NCBI GenBank assembly: GCA_046330455.1
Contig: JAXLSU010000009.1
Span: 62,001-126,000, forward strand
Direction: 5' to 3'
Length of the DNA: 64,000 nt
DNA from: CAVQXR01 sp046330455
Lineage (GTDB): Bacteria > Actinomycetota > Thermoleophilia > Gaiellales > Gaiellaceae
Part shown: one piece after another, positions 19,848-27,613 of the stretch
How positions within the stretch are numbered: position 1 is the first letter of the stretch
Layout: the number at the start of each line of letters is the position of its first letter
Notes under the pieces: model-generated
The model's input: the letters and a program-made list of their open reading frames with translations, nothing else
Database searches by the model: none
Told to the model about the DNA's origin: nothing
Program-made: the position numbers and the translations under genes

Positions 19848-20785
19848 CGGTCCGCGGGCGGAGCGCGCTGCCCGACGTCGCCGAGGTGGCGGCCCGGTTT
19901 GGGCCGTGGCACGGCAGGGACGTCTCGCTCGAGGTGCTGAAGGGCGGGCTCAGCCATGTCACCTACCGCGCGGTTGTCGACGGCGAGCGCTTCGTGGTCA
20001 GGCTGCTTCGCCGCGACATCGACGAGGTGCTCCTCGGGATCCCGCCCGAGCTCGAGATCGAGAACACGATCCGGGCGGCAGAGACGGGTGTCGGGCCGCG
20101 CGTGCTCGCGGCGTTTCCGGAGCTGCCGGCGATGATCCTCGAGCACGTCGACGGGCGGACGTTCCACGTGGACGACGTCCGCGACGAGGTCAACATCCCG
20201 AGGATCGGCCTGGCGTGCCGGCGCCTGCACGACGCGCCGGCGTTCGCGAACGCGTTCGACGTGTTCCGTCACCTGGAGGGGTTCCTCGCGATCTGCCGCG
20301 CGAACGACCTCCGCATCCCGGACGACTACGAGCAGCGTCTGACCGACGTGCGGCGAATCGAGAACGCGGTGCGCGCGAGCGCGGGCGATCCCGTCCCGTG
20401 CCACAACGACCTGCTCGCCGAGAACTTCATGGACGACGGCGAGATCCGGATCGTCGACTACCAGCTCTCGGGAATGCACGACCGCTGCTTCGAGCTCGGC
20501 GACGTCGCCGCCGAGAGCGACTTCATACCCGACGACGTGGAGCGCCTCTGCGAGGCGTACTTCGGCGAGCGCCTTCCCGGCCAGGTCGCCCGCACGCGCC
20601 TGTACCTGATCATGTCGAACGTTACGTGGACGCTCTGGTTCTCGGTGCACAGCGGGATGCTCGAACCGAATCCCGACGTCGACTTCGACTACTGGGAGGA
20701 GGCGCTCGACAAGTGGGGCCAGGCGGTCCGGGATCTCGAGGCCGTCTCGTTCGGCGGGTTGCTCGAACGGGCGCGGCGCGCGTAG
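19844..20785 (+). CDS. Choline/ethanolamine kinase-like phosphotransferase
   Basis: Protein-kinase-like small-molecule kinase. Visible: glycine-containing loop LKGGLSHVTYRAVVDGERFVVRLLR (ATP binding), PAMILEHVDG hinge, catalytic PCHNDLLAENFMDDG with the Brenner motif (Asp as base, Asn for Mg2+), and IRIVDYQLSG (DFG equivalent, here VDY). The following MHDRCFELGDVA is typical of choline kinases and LicA. Start GTG 19844 overlaps the preceding stop; 313 residues. Together with the upstream DAO-GcvT protein this suggests handling of choline-derived compounds; an aminoglycoside-type substrate cannot be excluded. Confidence 0.8.
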   Translation: MTVRGRSALPDVAEVAARFGPWHGRDVSLEVLKGGLSHVTYRAVVDGERFVVRLLRRDIDEVLLGIPPELEIENTIRAAETGVGPRVLAAFPELPAMILEHVDGRTFHVDDVRDEVNIPRIGLACRRLHDAPAFANAFDVFRHLEGFLAICRANDLRIPDDYEQRLTDVRRIENAVRASAGDPVPCHNDLLAENFMDDGEIRIVDYQLSGMHDRCFELGDVAAESDFIPDDVERLCEAYFGERLPGQVARTRLYLIMSNVTWTLWFSVHSGMLEPNPDVDFDYWEEALDKWGQAVRDLEAVSFGGLLERARRA

Positions 20786-20792
20786 GCGGAGC

Positions 20793-21962
20793 TCAGGCCC
20801 TCTCGAGCAGGCCGGCGTCGATCGCCGCGACGAGGCCGGCGACGACGCCGCAGCGGGGCGCGAACGTGCCGAGCTCCGCGTACTCGAGCGGCGTGTGGTC
20901 GTCGCCGCCGACCGGCCCGAGGCCGTCGAGGGTGGGAAGGCCCGACGAGGCCGTCCACGAGCCGTCGGAGACGCCTCCGGTCGTGGCCTCGCCGAAGCGA
21001 TGGCCGAGCCGCTCGCCGAGCGCGATCGCCGTCTCGGCCAGCCGCGCGACCTTGGCCGTGCGCTCGAGCGGCGGCGGCCCTCCCAGGTCTTCCTCCTCGA
21101 GGGTGATGTCCCGGTAGGTTCCGAAGCGCCTGACCTCGGCCATCGCCCAGTCGAGATCGACCATGGTGAGGCCGCGCATGTCGACAGTCAGGAAGCCCTC
21201 GGGCGGGACCGTGTTGACGTTCTGGCCGCCGTGTAGCTCGGTGATCTGCAGCGTCAGTCCCTCGCGGGCGTGGTGGAGCGCCGAGAGCCGGACCGCCTCG
21301 TGGCTGAGCGCGCTCACCGCGTTGCGCCCGGCGTCCGGCTCGACCCCTGCGTGCGCGGCGCGGCCCTTCGCGTGGATCCGGAACCAGCGGCCGCCCTTGC
21401 GTGCCGAGACCACCGAACCGTCGACACGGCCACACTCCATGCAGAGCACCGCGTCGTAGCCGGCGAGGCGATCGACGAGCGCCGGCTGGGCGGGCCGGGT
21501 CTCCTCGTCGGGAACCGAGACCAGCTCGAGGCGCCCGAACGGCCGCGGCCCGAGCGCGAGCTGCCGCGCCGCGTGCATCGCAACCGCGATCCCGCCCTTC
21601 ATGTCCGCGACGCCTGGTCCGTAGACCCGCTGCGCGTCGTGGGAGAACGACCAGCCGTCCGCGGTCCCGAGCGGGAACACGGTGTCGTGGTGGCAGAGCA
21701 GCGCGACCTTCGCGCGGCCGGCTCCCTCGAGTGTTCCGTGGAAGCTGAGCCCGCCCTCGGAAGCCGGGACGAGCTCGGGCCCGAGCCCGTACGCGCGGCC
21801 GGTGTGCGCGAGGACTGCGGCGAGCCGGTCGAGATGCTCGACCGCCCCGCTCGGCGTCTCGATGTCGACCCAGGCCTCGAGATCGGAGAGCAGCAGGGGC
21901 AGGTCGTTCGCGACGCCTGCCGCGACCCGCGTCGCCTCGTCGAAGGGGCTTACCTCCCGCAC
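20793..21962 (-). CDS. M20-family metallopeptidase, carboxypeptidase G2-like
   Basis: Zinc-dependent amidohydrolase/peptidase of the M20 family. Ligand motifs: LLCHHDTVFPLG (first His and Asp), VYGPGVADMKGGIAV (bridging Asp), VPDEETRP (catalytic Glu-Glu), CMECGRVDG, and near the end LGPVGGDDHTPLEY (final His). The dimerisation domain spans the centre (AAHAGVEPDAGRNAV). 389 residues, normal. It overlaps the other M20 gene by 13 nt; the two presumably form one operon read leftward. Typical substrates are glutamate-ending peptides or N-acyl amino acids; not resolvable here. Confidence 0.85.
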   Translation of the reverse strand: MREVSPFDEATRVAAGVANDLPLLLSDLEAWVDIETPSGAVEHLDRLAAVLAHTGRAYGLGPELVPASEGGLSFHGTLEGAGRAKVALLCHHDTVFPLGTADGWSFSHDAQRVYGPGVADMKGGIAVAMHAARQLALGPRPFGRLELVSVPDEETRPAQPALVDRLAGYDAVLCMECGRVDGSVVSARKGGRWFRIHAKGRAAHAGVEPDAGRNAVSALSHEAVRLSALHHAREGLTLQITELHGGQNVNTVPPEGFLTVDMRGLTMVDLDWAMAEVRRFGTYRDITLEEEDLGGPPPLERTAKVARLAETAIALGERLGHRFGEATTGGVSDGSWTASSGLPTLDGLGPVGGDDHTPLEYAELGTFAPRCGVVAGLVAAIDAGLLERA

Positions 21963-23164
21963 CAGCGAGCGGTCAGGAGGGCGATCGTGACCGCGGTGTC
22001 ACGGATCGAGTCGGCGTCGACCCACTCGTCGGTGCCGTGGATGTTCTCGGCCGTCGGGCCGTAGCACGCGCACGGCCCCTCGACGTACCGGGCGTCGGTC
22101 GTTGCGGTCGAGAGCTTCGTCCCGGGCGGATCGTCCGTGCCCTGGACATCGGTGTGGCAGTCGCGCAGAAGCCTGACGAACGGGTCGTCTGCAGCGTGGT
22201 GGTAGGCGTGGGCGCGGAAGCCCTCGAACTCGACCTCGATCCCGGGCGCCGCGGTCTCGACGGCCCTGCGGAGAAGCGCCTGGGCGTCCTGCGGCTCGAG
22301 CTCGGGGCCGAACCCGAGGCGGCAGCGCAGGACGACCTCGGTCGGAACCGAGGAGGGCCAGACACCGCCGTGGATCTCGCCGAGGTTGAGGTTGTAGGGG
22401 TGGGTCGTTCGGAGCGACCGCGGCGCCTGGTCGTTCAGGGCCTGCTCGAGCGCGCGGAGCGCGGAGACGGCCGCGAGGATCTCGTCGAGCGGGCGTCCCG
22501 AGGAGCTCGCCACGGCCGCGTGGGCGCCCGAGCTGCGCGCCGTCAGCCGCGCCCAGATGACGCCGACGCCGTTCTGGTGCACACGCAGGTCGGTCGGCTC
22601 GCCGATCAGGGTCGCGTCGGCCGTGTAGCCGGCCGCGAGCACCGCCCGCATGCCGTTCCCACCGCACTCCTCCTCGATCACCGACGTGAAGAGCAGGTCA
22701 CCTGCGAGCTCGGCGCCGAGCTCCTGAACGGCCTCGACGGCGACGAGATAGGCGGCGATACCGGCCTTCATGTCGCCCGCGCCGCGACCCCAGATCCTTC
22801 CGTCGTGGAGCTCGCCGCCCCAGGGATCGTAGGTCCAGCGCTCCTCGCCCTCGACCGGGACGACGTCGACATGGCCGTTCAGGTGCAGCGAGCGCCCGCC
22901 GCCGGAGCCCCGGAGCCGCCCGGCCACGCAGCTCCGCCCGTCGTAGGGAAGGAGCGGCAGGCCGCCGTGCGGGTCGTCGAGCGCCTCGCCCGCGTCGGGC
23001 TGGATCCGCTCGACGGCGAAGCCGAGGTGCCGCAGCCGCTCCTCGACGATCCGCTGGGCGCCCTCCTCGTTTCCGAGCAGGCTGCGCTCGCGCGTGAGGC
23101 GAGAGGTCAGCTCGAGCAGGTCGTCGAGGCGTGCGTCGACGGCCTTCTGGATCTCGGCGAGCAC
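21950..23164 (-). CDS. M20-family deacylase, ArgE/DapE-type
   Basis: Second M20 enzyme of the operon. Motifs: LHLNGHVDVVPV, IWGRGAGDMKAGIAAY (bridging Asp), SVIEEECGGNGM (catalytic Glu pair), ATLIGEPTD and the terminal ENIHGTDEWVD His. The ATG at 23164 gives 404 residues, matching ArgE/DapE-type N-acetyl or N-succinyl amino-acid deacylases. Unlike its neighbour it has an N-terminal helix of about 60 residues. There are no arginine or lysine biosynthesis genes around, so a catabolic role with the other M20 enzyme is more likely than biosynthesis. Confidence 0.84.
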   Translation of the reverse strand: MLAEIQKAVDARLDDLLELTSRLTRERSLLGNEEGAQRIVEERLRHLGFAVERIQPDAGEALDDPHGGLPLLPYDGRSCVAGRLRGSGGGRSLHLNGHVDVVPVEGEERWTYDPWGGELHDGRIWGRGAGDMKAGIAAYLVAVEAVQELGAELAGDLLFTSVIEEECGGNGMRAVLAAGYTADATLIGEPTDLRVHQNGVGVIWARLTARSSGAHAAVASSSGRPLDEILAAVSALRALEQALNDQAPRSLRTTHPYNLNLGEIHGGVWPSSVPTEVVLRCRLGFGPELEPQDAQALLRRAVETAAPGIEVEFEGFRAHAYHHAADDPFVRLLRDCHTDVQGTDDPPGTKLSTATTDARYVEGPCACYGPTAENIHGTDEWVDADSIRDTAVTIALLTARWCGR

Positions 23165-23186
23165 GGGCTGATGATACGGAGAACGC

Positions 23187-23218
23187 CCGAGGCCCCGACG
23201 GACGAGCCGGGGCCTCGG
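23187..23218 (-). terminator. Hairpin after the first exported coiled-coil gene
   Basis: Arms CCGAGGCCCCG and CGGGGCCTCGG (11 bp) with a 10-nt loop, 28 nt after the stop codon of the gene at 23246-23599. No U-tract. The stem closely resembles the terminator after the paralogous gene (25491-25518). Confidence 0.65.
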
Positions 23219-23245
23219 CGGGGTTGGAGGAGGGAGGCTCCCCGG

Positions 23246-23599
23246 TCAGACGGGCTCGGCGGCCTCGTCGCAGCGCTCGGCGAGCCTCGCCTCGATCGCG
23301 GCGATCCGCTCCTCGAGGTGCGCGAGGCGGTTCGTGAGCCGCTCGAGCCGGGCCTGGGCCCGCTCCAGTCGCTCGCCCTCGAGCTGGCCGCTCTCGATCC
23401 GCTCGGTCAGCTTCGCGATTCGCTTTTCGAGCCGCGTCTCGAAGCGGTGGAGCTTCTGCACGAAGTGCCCGGCCCGTTCGCAGCGCACCGCGGGATTGTG
23501 CGGCCCGTCGCCCTCGCCCGGCCCGGCGAGCGCCACGCCTGCCGTCGCGCCGAGGCTCGCGACCACCGCGAGCGTCAGCATCGTCGTACGGATCTTCAC
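23246..23599 (-). CDS. Exported coiled-coil protein, copy A
   Basis: Start GTG 23599 is set by AGGAGGAACCAG immediately upstream and by the signal peptide that follows (KIRTTMLTLAVVASLGATAGVALAG, cleavage after ALA). The mature part begins with a Cys (VRCERAG) and is then almost entirely heptad-like helix: LHRFETRLEKRIAKL, LERAQARLERLTNRL, LEERIAAIEARL, ending in RCDEAAEPV, so two Cys bracket the coil. The product probably forms a coiled-coil oligomer outside the membrane. It is a paralogue of the gene at 25548-25946. Function unknown. Confidence 0.75.
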   Translation of the reverse strand: MKIRTTMLTLAVVASLGATAGVALAGPGEGDGPHNPAVRCERAGHFVQKLHRFETRLEKRIAKLTERIESGQLEGERLERAQARLERLTNRLAHLEERIAAIEARLAERCDEAAEPV

Positions 23600-23716
23600 C
23601 TGGTTCCTCCTTGCCGCTGTTTCGGTGCCCGCTCCCATGGTGAGATCCGGGGGTGAGTATCCTGTGGAGTCGGTGTAAGGGTTCTGTGCGGAGGTGCCTG
23701 CGCCCGGAGGTTCGCG

Positions 23717-24526
23717 CTGCCGACGATCGTTGCGAACGGAATCGAGCTCGCCTACCGGGTCGACGGAGTCGGCTCCGAGACCCTCGTGCTCGTGAACGGG
23801 CTCGCCGACACGAAGGAGACCTGGGAGGCCCAGCTTCCCGCGTTCGCCGAGCGCTACCGCGTCGTCGTCTACGACAACCGGGGCGTCGGCGAGACGTCCT
23901 GCCCGCCCGGTCCGTACACGACCGCGCAGATGGCAGACGACCTCCATGCGCTCGCCGACGGGATCGGGCTCGACCGTTTCCACCTGCTCGGCGTCTCGAT
24001 GGGCGGGATGATCGCACAGGAGTACGCGATCGCCCACCCCGAGCGCCTGCTGTCGGCGTCGTTCTGCTGCACGTACTCCTACCCGGGCCCGTTCTGCCTG
24101 CGCATGTTCTCGTGCTGGCGCGATCTCGTGCCCGAGCTCGGCGTCGGGTTCACCCAGCGTGAGGTGCTGCTCTGGGCGTTCACCACCGGCTTCTTCGAGC
24201 GTCGGTCCGCCGAGCTCGAGGAGATCGAGGCACTGATGGCCGGGAACCCCCAGCCGGCCGACGCCTACCTCGCGCAGCTCTCGTCGATCGAGACGCACGA
24301 CACCCGCGGGCGCCTCTCGGCCGTGACGTGCCCCGCGATGACCCTCGTCGGCGAGGAGGACATCCTGATCTACCCGGAGCTCTCCCGACGGCTCCACGAC
24401 GAGCTGCCGAGCTCGACCTGGGTCGAGGTGCCCGGAGGCCACGCGTGTCTCTGGGAGTACCCGGACGAGTTCAATCGGGCGGTGCTCCGCTTCCTCGGCG
24501 GCTCACGCTCGGCCGGGTTAGGCTGA
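23717..24526 (+). CDS. Alpha/beta hydrolase (CTG start likely)
   Basis: Serine hydrolase fold: LVLVNGLADTKETW (oxyanion loop, HG replaced by NG), YDNRGVGET, nucleophile elbow LLGVSMGGMIAQEYA, acid Asp in LVGEEDILIY, and His in VPGGHACLWEY. The first ATG-type start in frame (GTG 23786) would delete the first beta-strands; reading from CTG 23717 gives PTIVANGIELAYRVDG, the usual N-terminus, and a CGGAGG sits 6 nt before it. I therefore prefer CTG. About 269 residues. Similar to 3-oxoadipate enol-lactonase-like esterases; the substrate is unknown. Confidence 0.75.
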   Translation: MPTIVANGIELAYRVDGVGSETLVLVNGLADTKETWEAQLPAFAERYRVVVYDNRGVGETSCPPGPYTTAQMADDLHALADGIGLDRFHLLGVSMGGMIAQEYAIAHPERLLSASFCCTYSYPGPFCLRMFSCWRDLVPELGVGFTQREVLLWAFTTGFFERRSAELEEIEALMAGNPQPADAYLAQLSSIETHDTRGRLSAVTCPAMTLVGEEDILIYPELSRRLHDELPSSTWVEVPGGHACLWEYPDEFNRAVLRFLGGSRSAGLG

Positions 24527-24550
24527 CGGCGTGCTTTCCGAGGGACGCCG

Positions 24551-25468
24551 TTGACCTCGGTCTACAGACGTGCCGTCCTGGCCGTCACCGAACGGGCCGG
24601 GGTGCGTGGCCTCGTTGCGGGCAGCAGCGTCGGCCGCGAGGTGGCGACCCGGTTCGTCGCGGGCGAGACGCTCGCCGAGGCCCTGCGCGTGGCGAAGGAG
24701 CAGAACAGGCTCGGCGCGTCCGTCTCGCTCGACCACCTGGGCGAGCACGTCGCAGACGCCGGGGAGGCTGCCACAGCCTGCGACGCCTACCGGGAGGCGC
24801 TCGACGCGATCGCCGCGGACGGGATCGACGGGAACATCTCGATCAAGCTGACGCAGCTCGGGCTCGGGCTGGACGACGCTCTCGCCGCCGAGCTGACCGC
24901 GAGCCTCGCGGGGCGCGCGAGAGAGACCGGGACGACCCTCTCGATCGACATGGAGGACAGCCGGTACACGGAGGCCACCATCCGCCTCTTCGAGCAGGTC
25001 CAGCGCGAGTTCGGGAACGTCGGGGTCGCGCTCCAGGCCTCGCTCTACCGCTCGGCGGGAGACCTTCGGCGTGTCATCGCCGCCGGCGGCCACGTCCGGA
25101 TCTGCAAGGGCGCCTACGCGGAGCCGAGCGAGGTTGCACGGCAGGGCGGCAGCGGAGTCAACCGGGCGTTCGACGAGCTCGCGCGGGTCGGGTTGACCGA
25201 GTCGACGATCGCGGTTGCGGTCGCAACTCACGATGACGAGCGCATCCGCCGGGCGCGGGAGCTGGCCGCCGGGCGAGCCGGGCACTGGGAGCTCCAGATG
25301 CTGTACGGCGTGCGACCCGGCCTCCAGCAGAGGCTCCTCGCCGACGGCTGCCGGCTCCGCGTCTACGTGCCGTACGGGACCGCCTGGTACCCGTACCTGA
25401 CCCGCCGCCTCGCCGAGCGGCCCGCCAACCTGACGTTCTTCCTGCGCGCCCTCGTCTCGCAGGACTGA
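24551..25468 (+). CDS. Proline dehydrogenase
   Basis: FAD enzyme catalysing the first step of proline breakdown to pyrroline-5-carboxylate. The TIM-barrel PRODH motifs are present: SLDHLGEHV, ISIKLTQLGLG, SIDMEDSRYTEATI, VALQASLYRS, VRICKGAYAEP, VATHDDERI and WELQMLYGVRPG, plus RVYVPYGTAWYPYLTRRLAERPAN at the end (substrate-binding RR pair). 305 residues, the monofunctional type. TTG 24551 is the start; it begins 24 nt after the hydrolase gene. The P5C dehydrogenase partner is not in the window. Confidence 0.92.
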   Translation: MTSVYRRAVLAVTERAGVRGLVAGSSVGREVATRFVAGETLAEALRVAKEQNRLGASVSLDHLGEHVADAGEAATACDAYREALDAIAADGIDGNISIKLTQLGLGLDDALAAELTASLAGRARETGTTLSIDMEDSRYTEATIRLFEQVQREFGNVGVALQASLYRSAGDLRRVIAAGGHVRICKGAYAEPSEVARQGGSGVNRAFDELARVGLTESTIAVAVATHDDERIRRARELAAGRAGHWELQMLYGVRPGLQQRLLADGCRLRVYVPYGTAWYPYLTRRLAERPANLTFFLRALVSQD

Positions 25469-25490
25469 GCGAGACCCGGTCCGGGAGCAG

Positions 25491-25518
25491 CGAGGCCCCG
25501 GCAGGAGCCGGGGCCTCG
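25491..25518. terminator. Strong hairpin between convergent genes
   Basis: Perfect 12-bp arms CGAGGCCCCGGC and GCCGGGGCCTCG with an AGGA tetraloop. It lies 22 nt after the proline dehydrogenase stop and 29 nt from the end of the convergent exported gene, so it can serve both. No U-tract. Confidence 0.75.
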
Positions 25519-25547
25519 TCGGCGAGCGGGGTGCGAGCGGGCGAGAG

Positions 25548-25946
25548 CTACTCGCCGCCGCCGGTGTCAGTCGGGTCGCCGCCGCCCGGGTCGGTCGGAT
25601 CGCCTCCGCCGGTGTCGGTGCACCGCTCGGCGATCCTCGCCTCCAGGGCGGTGATCCGGTCGGAGAGGCTCGCGGCGCGCTCCTGGAGCCGGGCGAGGTT
25701 CTCTTCCGCGCGGGCGAGGCGTCGACCGCTGAACTCACCGTTCGCGATCCGCGTCTCGAGGGTGGCGATCCTCTCGTTCAGGCCGTCGAGGCGCTGCTGG
25801 AGCGTTGCGAGGCGGGTCTCGGCTCGTTCGCATCTGGCCGCGGCTCCGGGCGGAATGCCGTCCCCTGTGCCTGCAACCGCGACACCGGCTCCCGCGCCGA
25901 GGCTCGCGGCGAGCGCGAGCGTCAACAGGGTGGCACGGATCTTCAC
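25548..25946 (-). CDS. Exported coiled-coil protein, copy B
   Basis: Paralogue of the gene at 23246-23599. GTG 25946 follows AAGGAGGAGAAC. Signal peptide KIRATLLTLALAASLGAGAGVAVAG, then ARCERAETRLATLQQRL and further heptads with Leu/Ile/Ala at core positions, a closing Cys (ERC), and an acidic Gly/Asp/Thr repeat tail (GGGDPTDPGGGDPTDT) that copy A lacks. The tail looks like a calcium-binding or flexible spacer; that is a guess. Function unknown, presumably extracytoplasmic. Confidence 0.75.
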   Translation of the reverse strand: MKIRATLLTLALAASLGAGAGVAVAGTGDGIPPGAAARCERAETRLATLQQRLDGLNERIATLETRIANGEFSGRRLARAEENLARLQERAASLSDRITALEARIAERCTDTGGGDPTDPGGGDPTDTGGGE

Positions 25947-26148
25947 GTTCTCCTCCTTGCGAGTGTGCAGTGGTGTGCTGCCTCAATCGTCGGGCGGTCC
26001 GGCACGCGTGCTGAAGCGGTCGGACGGCGATTTCGAGGGAGGGGGTGGTCCGGGTGAGTGACGGCGCATCCCCCGGAGTGGTTGGCTGCGTCGCGTCGCG
26101 CGGCCTCACCCGTGCCGGGCGGCCCCGTTCGCGTACGATCCGCGGCTC

Positions 26149-27471
26149 ATGACCGTCGATGAGCTTCGTGAGGCGGGCGTTCGCGCTGCAGCGCTCGTGC
26201 TCGTGGACAACGGGGGCATTGCCCGCATGAAGTGCGTCTCGATCGACCGCCTCGGACGGGCCTCCGAGCGAGGCCTCGGTTGGGGCGAGGTCTGGGGCCT
26301 GGCGCTCGGCGACGACTCCTTCGCGCTGACGCCCGGGCTCTACAGCCCGAGCGGTGAGCTGCGTCTGCGGCCCGACCTCGGCGCAGCGGCGCTGCTCGGC
26401 TCGTCGCCCGGCTGGGCCTGGGCGCCGCTCGACCACCACTGGCAGAGCGGCGAGTCGTGGCCAGGGTGCCAGCGGGGATTCCTGCGGCGGACGGTCGATC
26501 GTGGCCGCGCGCTCGGAGTCGAGGTGCAGGCGGCGTGGGAGCTCGAGTGGGTCGTAGGCGACGAGGGCCCGGACGGGTTCGAGGCGCTCCACGACGGGCC
26601 GGGTTACGGGGCGGTCACCTTCGGTCGTACGGGCGGGATGATCTTCGGGCTCTTCGAGGCGCTCGCCGTCAGCGGCATCGTGCCGGAGCAGATCCATCCC
26701 GAGTACGCGAACGGCCAGCTGGAGCTGTCCCTGCCCGTGCGCGATCCGCTCCGGGCGACCGACGAGGTGGTGCTCGCGCGGCACGTCATCCACGCGGTCT
26801 CCGCGGGCGAGGGGTGGCGTGCGAGCTTCGCGCCACGCGTGGTGGCCGGCTCGGTCGGCAACGGCTCACACGTCCACGTCAGCGTGTGGCGCGACGGCAC
26901 CAACCAGCTGGCGGGCGGCGACGGCAGGGAGGGGATGCGGCCCGTCGGCGCGTCGTTTCTCGCCGGGATGCTCGAGCACCTGCCGGCGCTGCTCGCGGTC
27001 GGAGCGCCGACCGAGCTGTCGTACCACCGGCTCCGGCCGGCGTTCTGGGCCGGGGCGTATGCCTGCTGGGGAAAGGAGAACCGCGAGGTGGCCCTTCGCC
27101 TGCAGGGCGTCGACAGCCCGGTTGCCTCCGACGCCGCGAACGTCGAGTGGAAGTCACCCGACGGGGCCGCGAATCCCTACCTCGCGCTCGGTGCGCTCCT
27201 CGCCGCCGGGCTCGACGGCATCGAACGCGGGCTCTCCCTCCCACCCGGCGTCGACGGCGATCCGCAGGCCCTTCCGGCCGGGGAGCGCCCCGCGCGCCTT
27301 CCCTCGACGCTCGCCGAGGCAACGGACGCGCTCGCGGCTTCCGACCTCCTGCGCGCCTCGATGGGCGCCTACCTGCACGACCGGCTCGTCGCCGTGCGCC
27401 GCGCCGAGGTGGAGGTCTCGGCCGGCCTCGACGAGGAGGCACTCGTTGCCAAGCATCGCTGGAGGTACTAG
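26149..27471 (+). CDS. Glutamine-synthetase-like ligase (FluG / gamma-glutamylamide synthetase type)
   Basis: Type I GS fold of 440 residues. The N-terminal beta-grasp begins AALVLVDNGGIARMKCV; catalytic-domain motifs are WELEWVV, IHPEYANGQLELSL, GNGSHVHVSVW (ATP and ammonia site) and VEWKSPDGAANPYLAL. The Asp-50-type housekeeping signature and the adenylylation Tyr loop are not evident, so it is unlikely to be the main GlnA and more like PuuA/FluG-type enzymes that join glutamate to amines. TACGAT at 26134-26139 sits 9 nt before the ATG and there is no ribosome-binding site, so the mRNA may be leaderless. An amidohydrolase gene follows. Confidence 0.82.
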   Translation: MTVDELREAGVRAAALVLVDNGGIARMKCVSIDRLGRASERGLGWGEVWGLALGDDSFALTPGLYSPSGELRLRPDLGAAALLGSSPGWAWAPLDHHWQSGESWPGCQRGFLRRTVDRGRALGVEVQAAWELEWVVGDEGPDGFEALHDGPGYGAVTFGRTGGMIFGLFEALAVSGIVPEQIHPEYANGQLELSLPVRDPLRATDEVVLARHVIHAVSAGEGWRASFAPRVVAGSVGNGSHVHVSVWRDGTNQLAGGDGREGMRPVGASFLAGMLEHLPALLAVGAPTELSYHRLRPAFWAGAYACWGKENREVALRLQGVDSPVASDAANVEWKSPDGAANPYLALGALLAAGLDGIERGLSLPPGVDGDPQALPAGERPARLPSTLAEATDALAASDLLRASMGAYLHDRLVAVRRAEVEVSAGLDEEALVAKHRWRY

Positions 27472-27613
27472 ATGACCGATTTCACGAGCCCGGGCGGCCG
27501 GCTGCACGGTCAGGCATGTTCGGGTCGCTCCCGAGCCCCGGCGGCGTGCTCCGGCCCGGAACCTGCGACCGTCGGCGCCGCGGCGTCGGCGGCCGTACGG
27601 CATCAATGAGCTG

